DNA of 31,902 nt from Chloroflexota bacterium (GCA_026390045.1 JAPLGR010000191.1:1-31902); one strand, 5' to 3'; positions 1 through 8,078 are shown, counted from the stretch's first letter. Made by a program: numbers and translations. The notes: generated by a model not told the origin, from the letters alone.

Positions 1-573
1 GCCGTCGCAGGTCAAGACGATGGCCTCGTCAAAGCCGTTGAGCACAGCCTCGGATTTGATGAGCGCCGAGTTCACATAAGCGCCGGTGATTTTACCACGC
101 GGCGGGATCGCATTGTCGTCATTGCGCCGCCATGAGGAAAAGCACACCTTGGCGCCTTCTTGCTGCTCGATGTACTTGCCGAACGGAATCGAGAAGATCG
201 TCAGCTCGTCGCGCAGGTCATGCAGGCGCACGCCGATGACCTCGGACGACTTGTAGACCAGCGGGCGGATGTAGCAGTCGCGCCGGTATCCTTCAGCCCG
301 GACGACCTGCAACGCCAGGTCCGTCATCGCCTCCGGCGTCAGGTCCAGGCTGCAGCACAGCATCTTGGCCGAGTGAAGCAGGCGGCGGAAGTGATCCTTC
401 GGCCGGAAGATGTACAGCTGCTCCTGCTCCGCGTTCCAGTAGCCGCGAATCCCGCCAAACGCACCGGTGCCGTAGTTCAGGGCATGCGTCGCCACGCCAA
501 CGCGCGCCTCAGCGTAGGGGACAATCTTGCCTTCGAAGTAGGCAAAGTGAGGCAGTTCGGTGGGGCTCGCCAC
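1..573 (-). CDS. ilvE: Branched-chain amino acid aminotransferase, 5' part (runs off left edge)
   Basis: A PLP-dependent class IV aminotransferase that interconverts Val/Leu/Ile and their 2-oxo acids in the cytoplasm. I translated the minus strand from a GTG at 571-573, which is preceded by a strong AGGAGGT about 7 bases upstream; 191 codons are present before the window edge. The visible N-terminal features are typical: an ALNYGTGAFGGIRGY segment (about residues 27-41), FRPKDHFRRLLHSAKML, and the region RGKITGAYVNSALIKSEA near residue 160. Its lysine aligns with the Schiff-base lysine of IlvE, and it is followed by GFDEAIVLT. The C-terminal half lies outside the window. A D-amino-acid or aminodeoxychorismate-lyase family member is possible, but the FGGIRGY and KITGAYVNS motifs favour IlvE. 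The gene has its own upstream -10 element. Confidence 0.9.
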   Translation of the reverse strand, partial: MASPTELPHFAYFEGKIVPYAEARVGVATHALNYGTGAFGGIRGYWNAEQEQLYIFRPKDHFRRLLHSAKMLCCSLDLTPEAMTDLALQVVRAEGYRRDCYIRPLVYKSSEVIGVRLHDLRDELTIFSIPFGKYIEQQEGAKVCFSSWRRNDDNAIPPRGKITGAYVNSALIKSEAVLNGFDEAIVLTCDG

Positions 574-601
574 GGGTTCCACCTCCTGGGCAGGACAGGG
601 C

Positions 602-622
602 GGGGGCGGGATGGCCGCCCCC
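602..622 (-). promoter_or_regulatory. GC-rich hairpin in the ilvE leader
   Basis: A perfect 8-bp inverted repeat (GGGGGCGG / CCGCCCCC) with a 5-base loop lies between the likely -10 box and the Shine-Dalgarno of ilvE. No U-run follows on the minus strand, so it does not look like a terminator. It may stabilise the leader or influence translation; no leader peptide is seen. The function is inference. Confidence 0.4.
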
Positions 623-650
623 GAATTGAACCACGCTGCTCCGCATGTTG

Positions 651-656
651 ATTATA
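651..656 (-). promoter_or_regulatory. -10 box upstream of ilvE
   Basis: The minus strand reads TATAAT here, a perfect -10 hexamer, giving a leader of roughly 70 nt to the GTG start. The hexamer 17 bp upstream reads TAGAAA, a poor -35, so the promoter may be weak or need an activator. Confidence 0.45.
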
Positions 657-755
657 GCCCGCCCCGCGCGCGGTTTCTAGATGAAACAAGCCGCTTGGGC
701 ACGCTGACGCACATTCGCTGCCTGAATGCAGGTGCAGGCACGCATCCCCAAACAC

Positions 756-789
756 ACGAACCCCGGCGCTCATACTCGCCGGGGTTCGT
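756..789 (-). terminator. Terminator-like hairpin after dnaK
   Basis: A 13-bp perfect inverted repeat (ACGAACCCCGGCG / CGCCGGGGTTCGT) with an 8-base loop starts about 24 bases after the dnaK stop. On the minus strand it is followed by GTGTGTTTGG, only moderately T-rich. Position and stem strength favour a transcription terminator; the weak U-run lowers certainty. Confidence 0.6.
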
Positions 790-812
790 CATCCGCAGGA
801 TCACGCGGGGGT

Positions 813-2705
813 TTAGGCCTCGCGGAACTCACCCTCGACCACGTCGCCCTGGGGAGTCTCCCCGCCGGTCCCACCGGAGGGAGGCGCCGTTGGGCCGCCG
901 CCCTGCTGGGCGTACATCTGCTGGCTGAGGGCATAGGAGGCCTGCTGCACTTCCTCGGTCAGGCGCTTGATGAGGGCTGCATCCTCACCCTTGAGCGCCT
1001 CACGCAGCTCGGCCACCTTGGCCTCAATCTTCTGACGATCGCCTGCCGGGACTTTTTCCCCAAGGTCGCGCAGGGCCTTCTCGGCCTGGTAGGCGAGCGT
1101 GTCACCCTGGTTGCGGGCGTCGGCCGTCTCCTTGCGTTTGCGGTCGTCGGCTTCGTGGCGCTTGGCTTCCTGAACCATGCGTTCCACATCATTCTTGGCC
1201 AGGTTAGTCGAAGCCGTAATAGTCACCTTCTGCTCGCGGCCGGTCGCCTTGTCGCGCGCCGTCACGTTCAGGATGCCGTTGGCATCGATATCGAACGACA
1301 CCTCGACCTGCGGCATTCCGCGCGGCGCTGGCGGGATGCCATCCAGTCGGAAGCGGCCGAGGGTCATGTTATCGCCGGCCATCGGGCGTTCGCCCTGCAG
1401 CACGTGGATGTCCACCGCCGTCTGGCCGTCCTCGGCCGTCGAGAACACTTCGCTCTTCTTCACCGGGATGGTGGTGTTGCGAGCAATGAGCGGTGTCATC
1501 ACGCTGCCCAGCGTTTCCACGCCCAGCGACAGCGGCGTGACATCCAGCAGGAGGACGTCCTTGACATCGCCGGTCAGCACACCGCCCTGGATGGCTGCCC
1601 CAATGGCCACGACATCATCCGGGTTGACGCCCTTGTGAGGATCCTTGCCGGTCATCGAACGCACTAGCTCCTGCACCATCGGCATGCGCGTCGCGCCGCC
1701 CACCAGCACGACTTCATCCACCTGCGATGCACTCATCTTGCCGTCGCGCAGTACCGACTCAAACGGCGAGCGCACGCGGCCCAGCAGCTTCTCGGTCAGC
1801 TGCTCGAACTTCGCCCGGGTCAGTTTCATCTGCAGGTGCTTCGGCCCGCTGGCATCCGCGGTGATGAATGGCAGGCTGATCTCGGTCTCGGTCAGGGTTG
1901 AGAGCTCGATCTTGGCCTTCTCGGCCGCCTCGCGCAGCCGCTGCAGAGCCTGGCGGTCTTTTCGCAAGTCAATCCCGTCGCTCTTCTGGAACTCATCCGC
2001 CACCCACATCACGATGGCTTGGTCCCAGTCATCCCCGCCCAGGTGCGTGTCGCCGTTGGTCGACTTGACTTCCACCACGCCGTCGCCGACCTCGAGCAGG
2101 CTGACATCGAACGTTCCGCCGCCCAGGTCGAACACCAGGATGGTCTCGTTGTCCTTCTTGTCCAGTCCGTAAGCCAGCGCCGCAGCTGTGGGCTCGTTGA
2201 TGCTGCGCATCACTTCCAGCCCGGCAATCCGTCCGGCGTCCTTGGTCGCCTGGCGCTGCGAGTCGTTAAAGTAGGCCGGGACGGTGATCACGGCTTTCGT
2301 CACCGTCTCACCCAGGTGTGCCTCGGCATCGGCCTTGAGCTTGCCCAGCACCATGGCCGAGATCTCCTGCGGCGTGTACTCCTTGTCGTTGGCCGGGATC
2401 TTCACCCGCGCGTCACCACTTGCGCCAGCCACCACCGGGAACGAGACCATGCCGCGTTCCGTGCTGACCTCGTCATAGCGGCGGCCCATGAACCGCTTGA
2501 TCGAGTAGACGGTGTTCTCGGAGTTGACGACCGCCTGGCGCTTGGCTGTCTGGCCTACCAGGCGCTCACCGTTCTTGGCGAATGCCACGACCGACGGGCA
2601 CAACCTCCCGCCTTCAGCCGTCGTGATCACGGTGGGGTCACCGCCCTCCATCACCGCCACTACGCTGTTGGTCGTTCCCAGGTCAATCCCAATGATCTTC
2701 GACAT
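813..2705 (-). CDS. dnaK: Chaperone protein DnaK (Hsp70)
   Basis: ATP-dependent cytoplasmic chaperone that binds exposed hydrophobic segments and cycles with DnaJ and GrpE. At 630 aa it is full length. The nucleotide-binding domain shows GIDLGTTNS (6-14), the AYFNDSQRQATKDAG segment (about 144-158), INEPTAAALAYG (169-180) and VFDLGGGTFDVS (191-202). The interdomain region reads DVKDVLLLDVTPLSLGVETLG, followed by a beta substrate-binding domain, a helical lid and a G/Q-rich tail. The tail ends in EGEFREA rather than the common EEVD-like or EEK ends. The ATG start is preceded by AAAGGGA. No grpE, dnaJ or hrcA is adjacent and no CIRCE element (TTAGCACTC-N9-GAGTGCTAA) is visible upstream, so control and partners must lie elsewhere. 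It could be one of several DnaK paralogues. Confidence 0.97.
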   Translation of the reverse strand: MSKIIGIDLGTTNSVVAVMEGGDPTVITTAEGGRLCPSVVAFAKNGERLVGQTAKRQAVVNSENTVYSIKRFMGRRYDEVSTERGMVSFPVVAGASGDARVKIPANDKEYTPQEISAMVLGKLKADAEAHLGETVTKAVITVPAYFNDSQRQATKDAGRIAGLEVMRSINEPTAAALAYGLDKKDNETILVFDLGGGTFDVSLLEVGDGVVEVKSTNGDTHLGGDDWDQAIVMWVADEFQKSDGIDLRKDRQALQRLREAAEKAKIELSTLTETEISLPFITADASGPKHLQMKLTRAKFEQLTEKLLGRVRSPFESVLRDGKMSASQVDEVVLVGGATRMPMVQELVRSMTGKDPHKGVNPDDVVAIGAAIQGGVLTGDVKDVLLLDVTPLSLGVETLGSVMTPLIARNTTIPVKKSEVFSTAEDGQTAVDIHVLQGERPMAGDNMTLGRFRLDGIPPAPRGMPQVEVSFDIDANGILNVTARDKATGREQKVTITASTNLAKNDVERMVQEAKRHEADDRKRKETADARNQGDTLAYQAEKALRDLGEKVPAGDRQKIEAKVAELREALKGEDAALIKRLTEEVQQASYALSQQMYAQQGGGPTAPPSGGTGGETPQGDVVEGEFREA

Positions 2706-2864
2706 GTTGGTATCCCTTTGTCGGCCGGTCCCGCTACCCTACGCGGCGCGGAACAAGCCCAGTTTGCTCTCATCTCGGTAATCGTAGGCGAGGGGCGCAA
2801 GATTCGTGTTAACGGAAGATCGGAGGCAGATAGGCGGCGGGGGCCGGCCGGCGCTCCGCTCAGG

Positions 2865-2870
2865 TATACT
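2865..2870 (+). promoter_or_regulatory. Possible -10 box for the S51-like gene
   Basis: TATACT lies 27 bases before the ATG at 2898 in the divergent dnaK/S51-like intergenic region. No convincing -35 hexamer is seen 16-18 bp upstream, so this is tentative. No clear dnaK promoter could be identified in the same region. Confidence 0.3.
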
Positions 2871-2897
2871 CCGCTCAACGCGGCGGAGAGGTGGGGC

Positions 2898-4034
2898 ATG
2901 CCAGGCCTGCTCACACTGATCGGGTCAGGCGAGGTGTCGGCCGGGATGACCCGCCTGCACCGGCATTTGCTCGCCCGCTTCGGCGCTCCCGCCCGCGCCG
3001 CTTTCCTCGACACACCCGCTGGCTTTGAACTGGGCGTCGAAACGATCCACGCGCGCTTCCGCGACTACGTCGAGCGCCGGTTGGAAGTCCCCATGGAACT
3101 CGCCACCTTCCGGTCGGCGTCCGCACCACCGGAAACGATTGCCCTGGCCCTGCGTGCGCTGGCGGGCGCCAACTACATTCTCGCCGGACCGGGCAGCCCG
3201 AGCTACGCGGTCTCCCAATGGCGAGGGTCCGCAGTCTACGACGCCATCGTTTCGCGCTGGAAGGCGGGCGCCCAGCTCGTCTGGGCCTCCTCGGCAGCCA
3301 TCGCCCTGAGCCGCTACCTGCTCCCGGTGTATGAGATCTACAAGGTCGGTGCACCGCTCCACTGGTTGGATGGACTCGACCTTCTCGGCGACTATGGCTT
3401 GAGCCTGGCCATCGTCACGCATTGGGACAACGCCGAAGGCGGGACGCACGACACGCGTGCCTGCTTCATGGGAATGGACCGATTCGAGCGGTTGCGAAGC
3501 ATGTTGCCGGGCAATGCGGTCACGCTCGGCATCGATGAGCACACCGCCTGCACACTCGACCTGCAGGCCGGGACGGTCGAAGTGCGCGGCCGCAGCGGCA
3601 TCACCATCCTCGCCAGCGACGTCCACCGCCGGCATATGCACGGGGAAACCTTCCCTATCGACGAACTCCGCCCCCGCGTTACCTCTTCATCGAGATCCGT
3701 CGCATCTGCGATCGCACCTGCTGCAGAGGGTCGTGCCCGCGAGGCCCGCGATCTGCTCACCCGGGGTGAGCTTGTCCCTGGCTTGCAGCTCCTCGCCGAG
3801 GCCGCACCTTCAGAGCTCGCACCGCTGCTGGCACTGGCGGCGCAATCTGCTCAGGGGCTGAGCCGCGCGACCCCTCCACCCGATCAGTTGATCACACTCC
3901 TGATTCGGGTACGCGATGCACTGCGCGCGGCCAAACAGTGGCAGCTGTCCGATCAGGTGCGCGATGGCCTGAGTGCCCTCGGCATCAGCCTGCAGGATTC
4001 TCCCACCGGGACGACCTGGTCTCGCGCTCCATAG
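2898..4034 (+). CDS. Peptidase S51/cyanophycinase-like protein with CysRS-type C-terminal module
   Basis: 378 aa. Residues 1 to about 245 resemble the peptidase S51 (cyanophycinase/peptidase E) fold of the class I glutamine-amidotransferase-like superfamily. They show an N-terminal LLTLIGSGE, ILAGPGSPSY (94-103), a nucleophile-elbow-like WASSAAI (129-135, candidate serine S132), a possible catalytic His in VTHWDN (H175), and GIDEHTA (211-217), a family hallmark. The elbow is ASSAA instead of the usual GxSAG, so activity is uncertain. After an Ala-rich stretch, residues about 331-376 closely match the C-terminus of cysteinyl-tRNA synthetases: RxAKxWxxxDxxRDxLxxLGIxLxDxPxGTTW. The start is the ATG with GGAGAGGTGGGG just upstream; the reading frame stays open further upstream only because it crosses dnaK antisense. 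The substrate is unknown. Confidence 0.85.
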   Translation: MPGLLTLIGSGEVSAGMTRLHRHLLARFGAPARAAFLDTPAGFELGVETIHARFRDYVERRLEVPMELATFRSASAPPETIALALRALAGANYILAGPGSPSYAVSQWRGSAVYDAIVSRWKAGAQLVWASSAAIALSRYLLPVYEIYKVGAPLHWLDGLDLLGDYGLSLAIVTHWDNAEGGTHDTRACFMGMDRFERLRSMLPGNAVTLGIDEHTACTLDLQAGTVEVRGRSGITILASDVHRRHMHGETFPIDELRPRVTSSSRSVASAIAPAAEGRAREARDLLTRGELVPGLQLLAEAAPSELAPLLALAAQSAQGLSRATPPPDQLITLLIRVRDALRAAKQWQLSDQVRDGLSALGISLQDSPTGTTWSRAP

Positions 4035-4040
4035 CGACAA

Positions 4041-4069
4041 CCTGGCCCTGCCGGGGACGTGCGGCCAGG
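4041..4069. terminator. Hairpin between convergent genes
   Basis: CCTGGCC and GGCCAGG form a 7-bp stem around a 15-base loop directly after the stop of the S51-like gene and beyond the stop of the convergent ATP-grasp gene. Neither side has a U-run. It may act as a weak bidirectional terminator. Confidence 0.3.
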
Positions 4070-4119
4070 CCCGGCTCACCCAGGCGCGCTGGGCGATAGC
4101 GCTTGCTGGCTTCTGTCAC

Positions 4120-5025
4120 TCAAGCGGAGCGGGCAACGAATGCCGCGATCGCCGCGGCGATTTTCTCCGCAGCCTCTGGCGGCATCCCCTCACGCGCATG
4201 CCCCAGGATTCGCAGGTCAACGGGATCGTTGACGTAGTCCACGACCACCCAGCACCCATCCGCCCGCCGTGCCATCTCAGTGGAGAAGAGCTGCAGTCGC
4301 GCGATCCCCGCCGCCACCTCGATGACGCTCCACAGGCCGTCGAGCCCCAACCGCTGGCGATCGTTCGGGGTGACCGGCGCGATGAACAGGCGCGTCCGGT
4401 CGTCCCACCAGCACGCGACGACCTCGCCGCACGCATAGAAGACCCGGAACCATGCCCGCCTGCCTTCCAGCGTTTCCGGCTCGATCAATTCTTGCAGCAG
4501 CAGGTCATCATTGGGCATCTCGCGGCGCGCCTGCTCCACCTGCTCCCACGAGCGTGCCCCGAGCTTCACGCCCCAGCCACCGCCTCCCAAGTCCGGCTTG
4601 ATGGCGAAGGGCTTGCCCAGGGGTGAGATGTCAGGTGGCACGTCCAGGATGGGTTGTCGACTGAACGCCGGGACCATGAGCGTGTACGGCGTATGGACGC
4701 CGGCGCGGATGAACTTCCAGTGTAGGTTGGACTTCTTCCAGACGCGGCGTCTGTCCGCCGGCGGATTCAACAGCACGGGCACATGCTCTGCCGCCCAGCC
4801 CTCGAGCGGCTCAAAGGCAGGATCGGTGTCCGCTGCACGGTCGAGGAACGCGCGTGCCGTCAGGTCACCCTGCCTCAGCCTCAAGGATGTTTCGGCGAGG
4901 CGCTGCGGGTTCACACTCAGAAGCGATTGGCTGATTGCACTTAGATGTTGTTCCAAGAGGCCGAGGAACGGGCCGTCATACGGCCAGTCGTAGGCAAGCA
5001 GCAGATCGGCTGTCTCCGGCGCCAT
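4120..5025 (-). CDS. ATP-grasp domain protein of unknown substrate
   Basis: 301 aa, apparently soluble. The ATP-grasp features are FAIKPDLGGGGWGVK (about 140-154), with the nucleotide-binding lysine K143 and a glycine-rich loop, then a hinge-like LLLQELIEPE (176-184), and the metal-binding stretch VVDYVNDPVDLR (261-272) with the D...N pair near the C-terminus. Family members ligate a carboxylate, through an acyl phosphate, to an amine or thiol. The N-terminal 100 residues match nothing I recognise. The start ATG has GGAG upstream. It converges on the S51-like gene and is divergent from the DUF1684 gene, so no operon partner names its substrate. Glutathione-synthase-like or peptide-modifying roles are possible but not supported by specific motifs. 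Confidence 0.75.
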   Translation of the reverse strand: MAPETADLLLAYDWPYDGPFLGLLEQHLSAISQSLLSVNPQRLAETSLRLRQGDLTARAFLDRAADTDPAFEPLEGWAAEHVPVLLNPPADRRRVWKKSNLHWKFIRAGVHTPYTLMVPAFSRQPILDVPPDISPLGKPFAIKPDLGGGGWGVKLGARSWEQVEQARREMPNDDLLLQELIEPETLEGRRAWFRVFYACGEVVACWWDDRTRLFIAPVTPNDRQRLGLDGLWSVIEVAAGIARLQLFSTEMARRADGCWVVVDYVNDPVDLRILGHAREGMPPEAAEKIAAAIAAFVARSA

Positions 5026-5120
5026 CGCGGTTTGGCTCCCAGCGGGGAGTATACAGGCCGCGCGGTCCGGGACGGGGGCGAGCGTTGTACCATAGAGGGT
5101 GGTCGTCGGGAGATTGAACC

Positions 5121-5630
5121 ATGGACGCCCTGGAGAGATACCGCCGCGAGAAGGATGAGGCTTTCCGCCTCGATCCGGATAGCCCGCTGGATCCCGAGCA
5201 GCGGCGCTCGTTCGCCGGTCTGCGCTACTTTCCCCCGAACCCGGCGCTTGATTTGGTCCTCGACCTCGAGGAGCTGGAGCCCAAGACCGAGATTGGAATG
5301 GAGACTGCCACCGGGGACCTGCGCCGCTACGAGCGATTCGGCTACGTCACGTTTGAGGTTGAAGGCCAGCCCGTGCGCCTGACCGTGTTCCGCACCGGCG
5401 ACAGCTTCTTCCTGCCCTTCGCCGACGCCCAGGCCGGCAAAGAGACCTATGGCGCCGGCCGCTACCTCGAACCGGAACGGATGCCGGACGGCCGCATGCA
5501 CATCGATTTCAACCTCGCGTACAACCCGTACTGCACCTACAGCGCCCACTGGTCATGCCCGATCACGCCTGCGGAGAACCGGATTCCCGTGCCGATTCGC
5601 GCCGGCGAGATGACTTTCGGGCACGACTGA
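5121..5630 (+). CDS. DUF1684 family protein
   Basis: 169 aa with no signal peptide or membrane segment. The C-terminal block is diagnostic: GRMHIDFNLAYNPYCTYS, then WSCPITPAENRIPVPI and an ending AGEMTFG. This matches the conserved DUF1684 pattern (DFN.AYNP.CAY....CP..P..N.L...I.AGE). A central segment, VFRTGDSFFLPFADAQAGKETYGAGRY, is also typical. The biochemical function of the family is not established to my knowledge; the Cys/Asn-rich motif suggests a small-ligand or enzymatic role, which is inference. The ATG is preceded by GGGAG about 8 bases upstream. The next gene is convergent. Confidence 0.85.
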   Translation: MDALERYRREKDEAFRLDPDSPLDPEQRRSFAGLRYFPPNPALDLVLDLEELEPKTEIGMETATGDLRRYERFGYVTFEVEGQPVRLTVFRTGDSFFLPFADAQAGKETYGAGRYLEPERMPDGRMHIDFNLAYNPYCTYSAHWSCPITPAENRIPVPIRAGEMTFGHD

Positions 5631-5670
5631 CGACCGGCCCCGCGGTCCTCGACAGGGAAGCCCGCCCGCT

Positions 5671-6786
5671 CTACTCCGCATCCACCCAACGTCGGCGGCG
5701 TAGGAACCTCTGGCGATATCGATGCAGGCCAATCAGCACCGCGAACTGCATGCCGGCTACTAGCATGGTCGAGAACTGCTCGAAGTAGAAGACCATCAGG
5801 TCGACCACGGTCAGCGACAGCATTACCCCCAGCAGGCCGAGGGCGATGCCAGTGATCTCCCGGCGCAGCAGCAGCGCCACCGCCCCCGCCGCCAGAACCA
5901 ATGCCACCACCGCTTCGAGTACCAGCCGCGCCTCATACCAGACTAGGGCGCGTGGGCCGCCAATCCGCCCTGTCATGACGATGGGAGCGAGAACCGCTTT
6001 GACCCACTCGGGTTTGCCCAGTGCGCTCCAAGCCGGCAGGCTCTCCCACAACCCGAGCAGCGCCAGCCCTCCCAGACCCCCGATCAGCGCTGCGCGCGCC
6101 CGCGACCGAGTCCACCAGCGCGCTTCCCAGGCCTGCCACCACCGCGTCAGCCGCTCGAACCACCCCGGCGAATCCTCGGCCACCTGCACGGCATCCGAGT
6201 GCATGTAGTCCAGCAAGTGACGCGCCAACTGGACAGCGTCCGCTTCCTCAGCCGTGTTGATGACGCGGTGGAGCCGCGTTTCCAGGGCTGAGCGCTCTGC
6301 CGCATTGAGGTCGCGGTCGAGCACCTCCTCCAATCCCTCCAAGGCCATGTAGAGCTCAGTGCGCGCGTCGCGCGGCCTGGGGCGGCGGATCTCGGTATAC
6401 AGCAGTACCGTCAGCAGGAAGAAGGCGTAGACGATCGGGGCGGCGGCCGGATAGAAGTAGTCATTCGACTGAGTGATGAACTTGCCGACCTCATCCATGA
6501 ACAGGCCGGCGCCCACCCCGGCGCCCAGCGCCGCCGCGGTGTACACCCAGCGGTTGGCGAACAGGACTGGCATCAGGGCCGAGGCGAACAGCAGCAACCC
6601 GCCCCACAGGACATGCGCGATGTGCAGCTCGCCGGTGGCTAGGCTTGGGTAGCCAGTGATCTCAAGCAGCAGCCGCGTCGCACCGACGGAGGCGGCGAAG
6701 CTGAGCAGCATCAACTCCAGGTAGTATCCGGCCTGTTCCCGATTCACCGGGCGCCAGATACGGCGGACGATTCCATGCAGGCTCAT
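5671..6786 (-). CDS. Multi-pass membrane protein of unknown function, third gene of the padR operon
   Basis: 371 aa from the ATG at 6784-6786. I see about eight hydrophobic segments: roughly 22-42, 56-76, 82-100, 112-131, 233-250, 288-307, 312-334 and 340-356. Between the fourth and fifth is a hydrophilic, probably helical region (about 132-228) rich in charged residues and Trp, including a WWQAWEARWWTRSRAR cluster. The protein ends in a basic FLRRRRWVDAE tail. No family motif is recognised. The start is set by context: only one base separates the stop of the MFS gene from this ATG, and GGAGGC/AGAGGCG lies inside the end of the upstream gene, so translational coupling is likely. A longer start at 6906 would need a large overlap and is rejected. 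Confidence 0.8.
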   Translation of the reverse strand: MSLHGIVRRIWRPVNREQAGYYLELMLLSFAASVGATRLLLEITGYPSLATGELHIAHVLWGGLLLFASALMPVLFANRWVYTAAALGAGVGAGLFMDEVGKFITQSNDYFYPAAAPIVYAFFLLTVLLYTEIRRPRPRDARTELYMALEGLEEVLDRDLNAAERSALETRLHRVINTAEEADAVQLARHLLDYMHSDAVQVAEDSPGWFERLTRWWQAWEARWWTRSRARAALIGGLGGLALLGLWESLPAWSALGKPEWVKAVLAPIVMTGRIGGPRALVWYEARLVLEAVVALVLAAGAVALLLRREITGIALGLLGVMLSLTVVDLMVFYFEQFSTMLVAGMQFAVLIGLHRYRQRFLRRRRWVDAE

Positions 6787-6787
6787 C

Positions 6788-8047
6788 TCACGCCTCTTGC
6801 CTCCGTGCCTGGAGGGGCAGCAAGCTGAGCAGGATCGCCGCCAGGAGTGCCATGCCGGCCCCGAACGCAAATGGCGCCGAGGCTCCCCAGCCGCCCCACC
6901 CGCCAATCCCCTGCCACAGGATGCCTGCCGCCAAGCTGGCCGGCAACGCCGTCAGGCCGATCGCGGCGTTGAAGACACCGTACGCTGTCCCCCGCGCCTC
7001 GGCCGGCACAAGATCGGCCACCAGGGCCTTCGCGGCACCCTCGGTCAGTCCATAGTACGCGCCATACACCAGCATCAGCAACCACGCATGCCAGCCGGCC
7101 GTGGCCAGGGAAAACCCGAGGTAGGTCAGAACATAGATCGACCAGCCCAGCAGCAGCATGCGCTTTCGGCCAAACCGGTCAGACAGCGCACCGGCTGGCG
7201 TTGCCACGGCAGCGTACACCAGGTTGAAGGTCAGCATCATGATCAGCACAGAGGACACGCTCAGCCCAACGTCTTGCGCGCGCAGAATCAGGAACGCGTC
7301 GGAGGAGTTGCCGAGCGTGAAGAGAGTCATGATGCCAACAAAGAGCAGGAACTTGCGTCCCAGGCTCCGGACTCCCCCCGCCGCAGAAGTGCCAGCCGCT
7401 CGCGCAGCCCTCCTTGTCTCGCGTACTCCGAGGGCCATAACGACTACGGCAAGAAATGCCGGGATCAGGCTGAACAGCACCAAGCTCTGGAAAGCGGGAC
7501 GATCGAGCACGCCGCTTCCTGCCTCAACCGACCGGAGAATAAGGATCGCCAGCCCTATGCCGATCACGGCCCCGCCCGTATCTCCCGCCCGGTGCAACCC
7601 GAACGCTAGGCCGCGCTTGCGGGGATCTGTGCTGTCGGCGACCAGCGCGTCGCGCGGCGCCGTCCGAAGGCCTTTCCCCACTCGATCGGCAAAGCGCACG
7701 CCCAGCACAGCGCCCCATGTCGTCGCTATGTACAGGAAGGGTTTGGCGCAGGCCGACAGGGCATAGCCCAAGACCGCCAGTTCCTTTCGACGGCCGAGCC
7801 GATCCGACAGCCAACCCGATACCATCTTGAGCAAGCTGGCCGTGGTCTCCGCCACACCCTCGATCAGGCCGATCGCTGAGGTCGATGCTCCCAGAACGTT
7901 GGCCAAGAACAGCGGCAGTACGTTCGACACCATCTCGGAAGAGACGTCGGTCAGGAAACTTGTCGCCGTCGCAGCCCATACATTGCGCGACAAGCCCCGG
8001 GCCGGCGGCTGTGTGTCCGTTGTGGATTCGCCTTGAGCCATGGTCAT
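6788..8047 (-). CDS. Major facilitator superfamily transporter
   Basis: 419 aa integral membrane permease with about 12 hydrophobic segments. MFS motif A appears after TM2 as GWLSDRLGRRK (78-88) and again in the second half as GALSDRFGRKR. A second conserved block, ADRVGKGLRTAPRDALVAD (about 120-138), is typical of a drug/solute efflux-like MFS subgroup. The ATG at 8045-8047 is chosen because GGGGAGG lies about 7 bases upstream; an in-frame start 14 codons earlier lacks a ribosome-binding site, and ATG two codons later is also possible. It sits 31 bp after padR and is probably co-transcribed with it, so efflux of a compound sensed by PadR is a reasonable inference. The substrate is unknown. 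Confidence 0.92.
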   Translation of the reverse strand: MTMAQGESTTDTQPPARGLSRNVWAATATSFLTDVSSEMVSNVLPLFLANVLGASTSAIGLIEGVAETTASLLKMVSGWLSDRLGRRKELAVLGYALSACAKPFLYIATTWGAVLGVRFADRVGKGLRTAPRDALVADSTDPRKRGLAFGLHRAGDTGGAVIGIGLAILILRSVEAGSGVLDRPAFQSLVLFSLIPAFLAVVVMALGVRETRRAARAAGTSAAGGVRSLGRKFLLFVGIMTLFTLGNSSDAFLILRAQDVGLSVSSVLIMMLTFNLVYAAVATPAGALSDRFGRKRMLLLGWSIYVLTYLGFSLATAGWHAWLLMLVYGAYYGLTEGAAKALVADLVPAEARGTAYGVFNAAIGLTALPASLAAGILWQGIGGWGGWGASAPFAFGAGMALLAAILLSLLPLQARRQEA

Positions 8048-8078
8048 TACATGTCCTCCCCAAAAAGGCTTGCTGATC

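Noticed and set aside
160..651. Plus-strand open frame of 163 codons over the left edge
   Set aside because: It is antisense to the aminotransferase, whose minus-strand translation has clear family motifs and a strong ribosome-binding site.
2019..2897. Upstream extension of the S51-like frame
   Set aside because: It runs antisense through dnaK and shows no family similarity; the ATG at 2898 has a good ribosome-binding site and starts the LLTLIGSGE strand.
2706..2897. CIRCE (HrcA) operator upstream of dnaK
   Set aside because: I looked for TTAGCACTC-N9-GAGTGCTAA and close variants and saw none.
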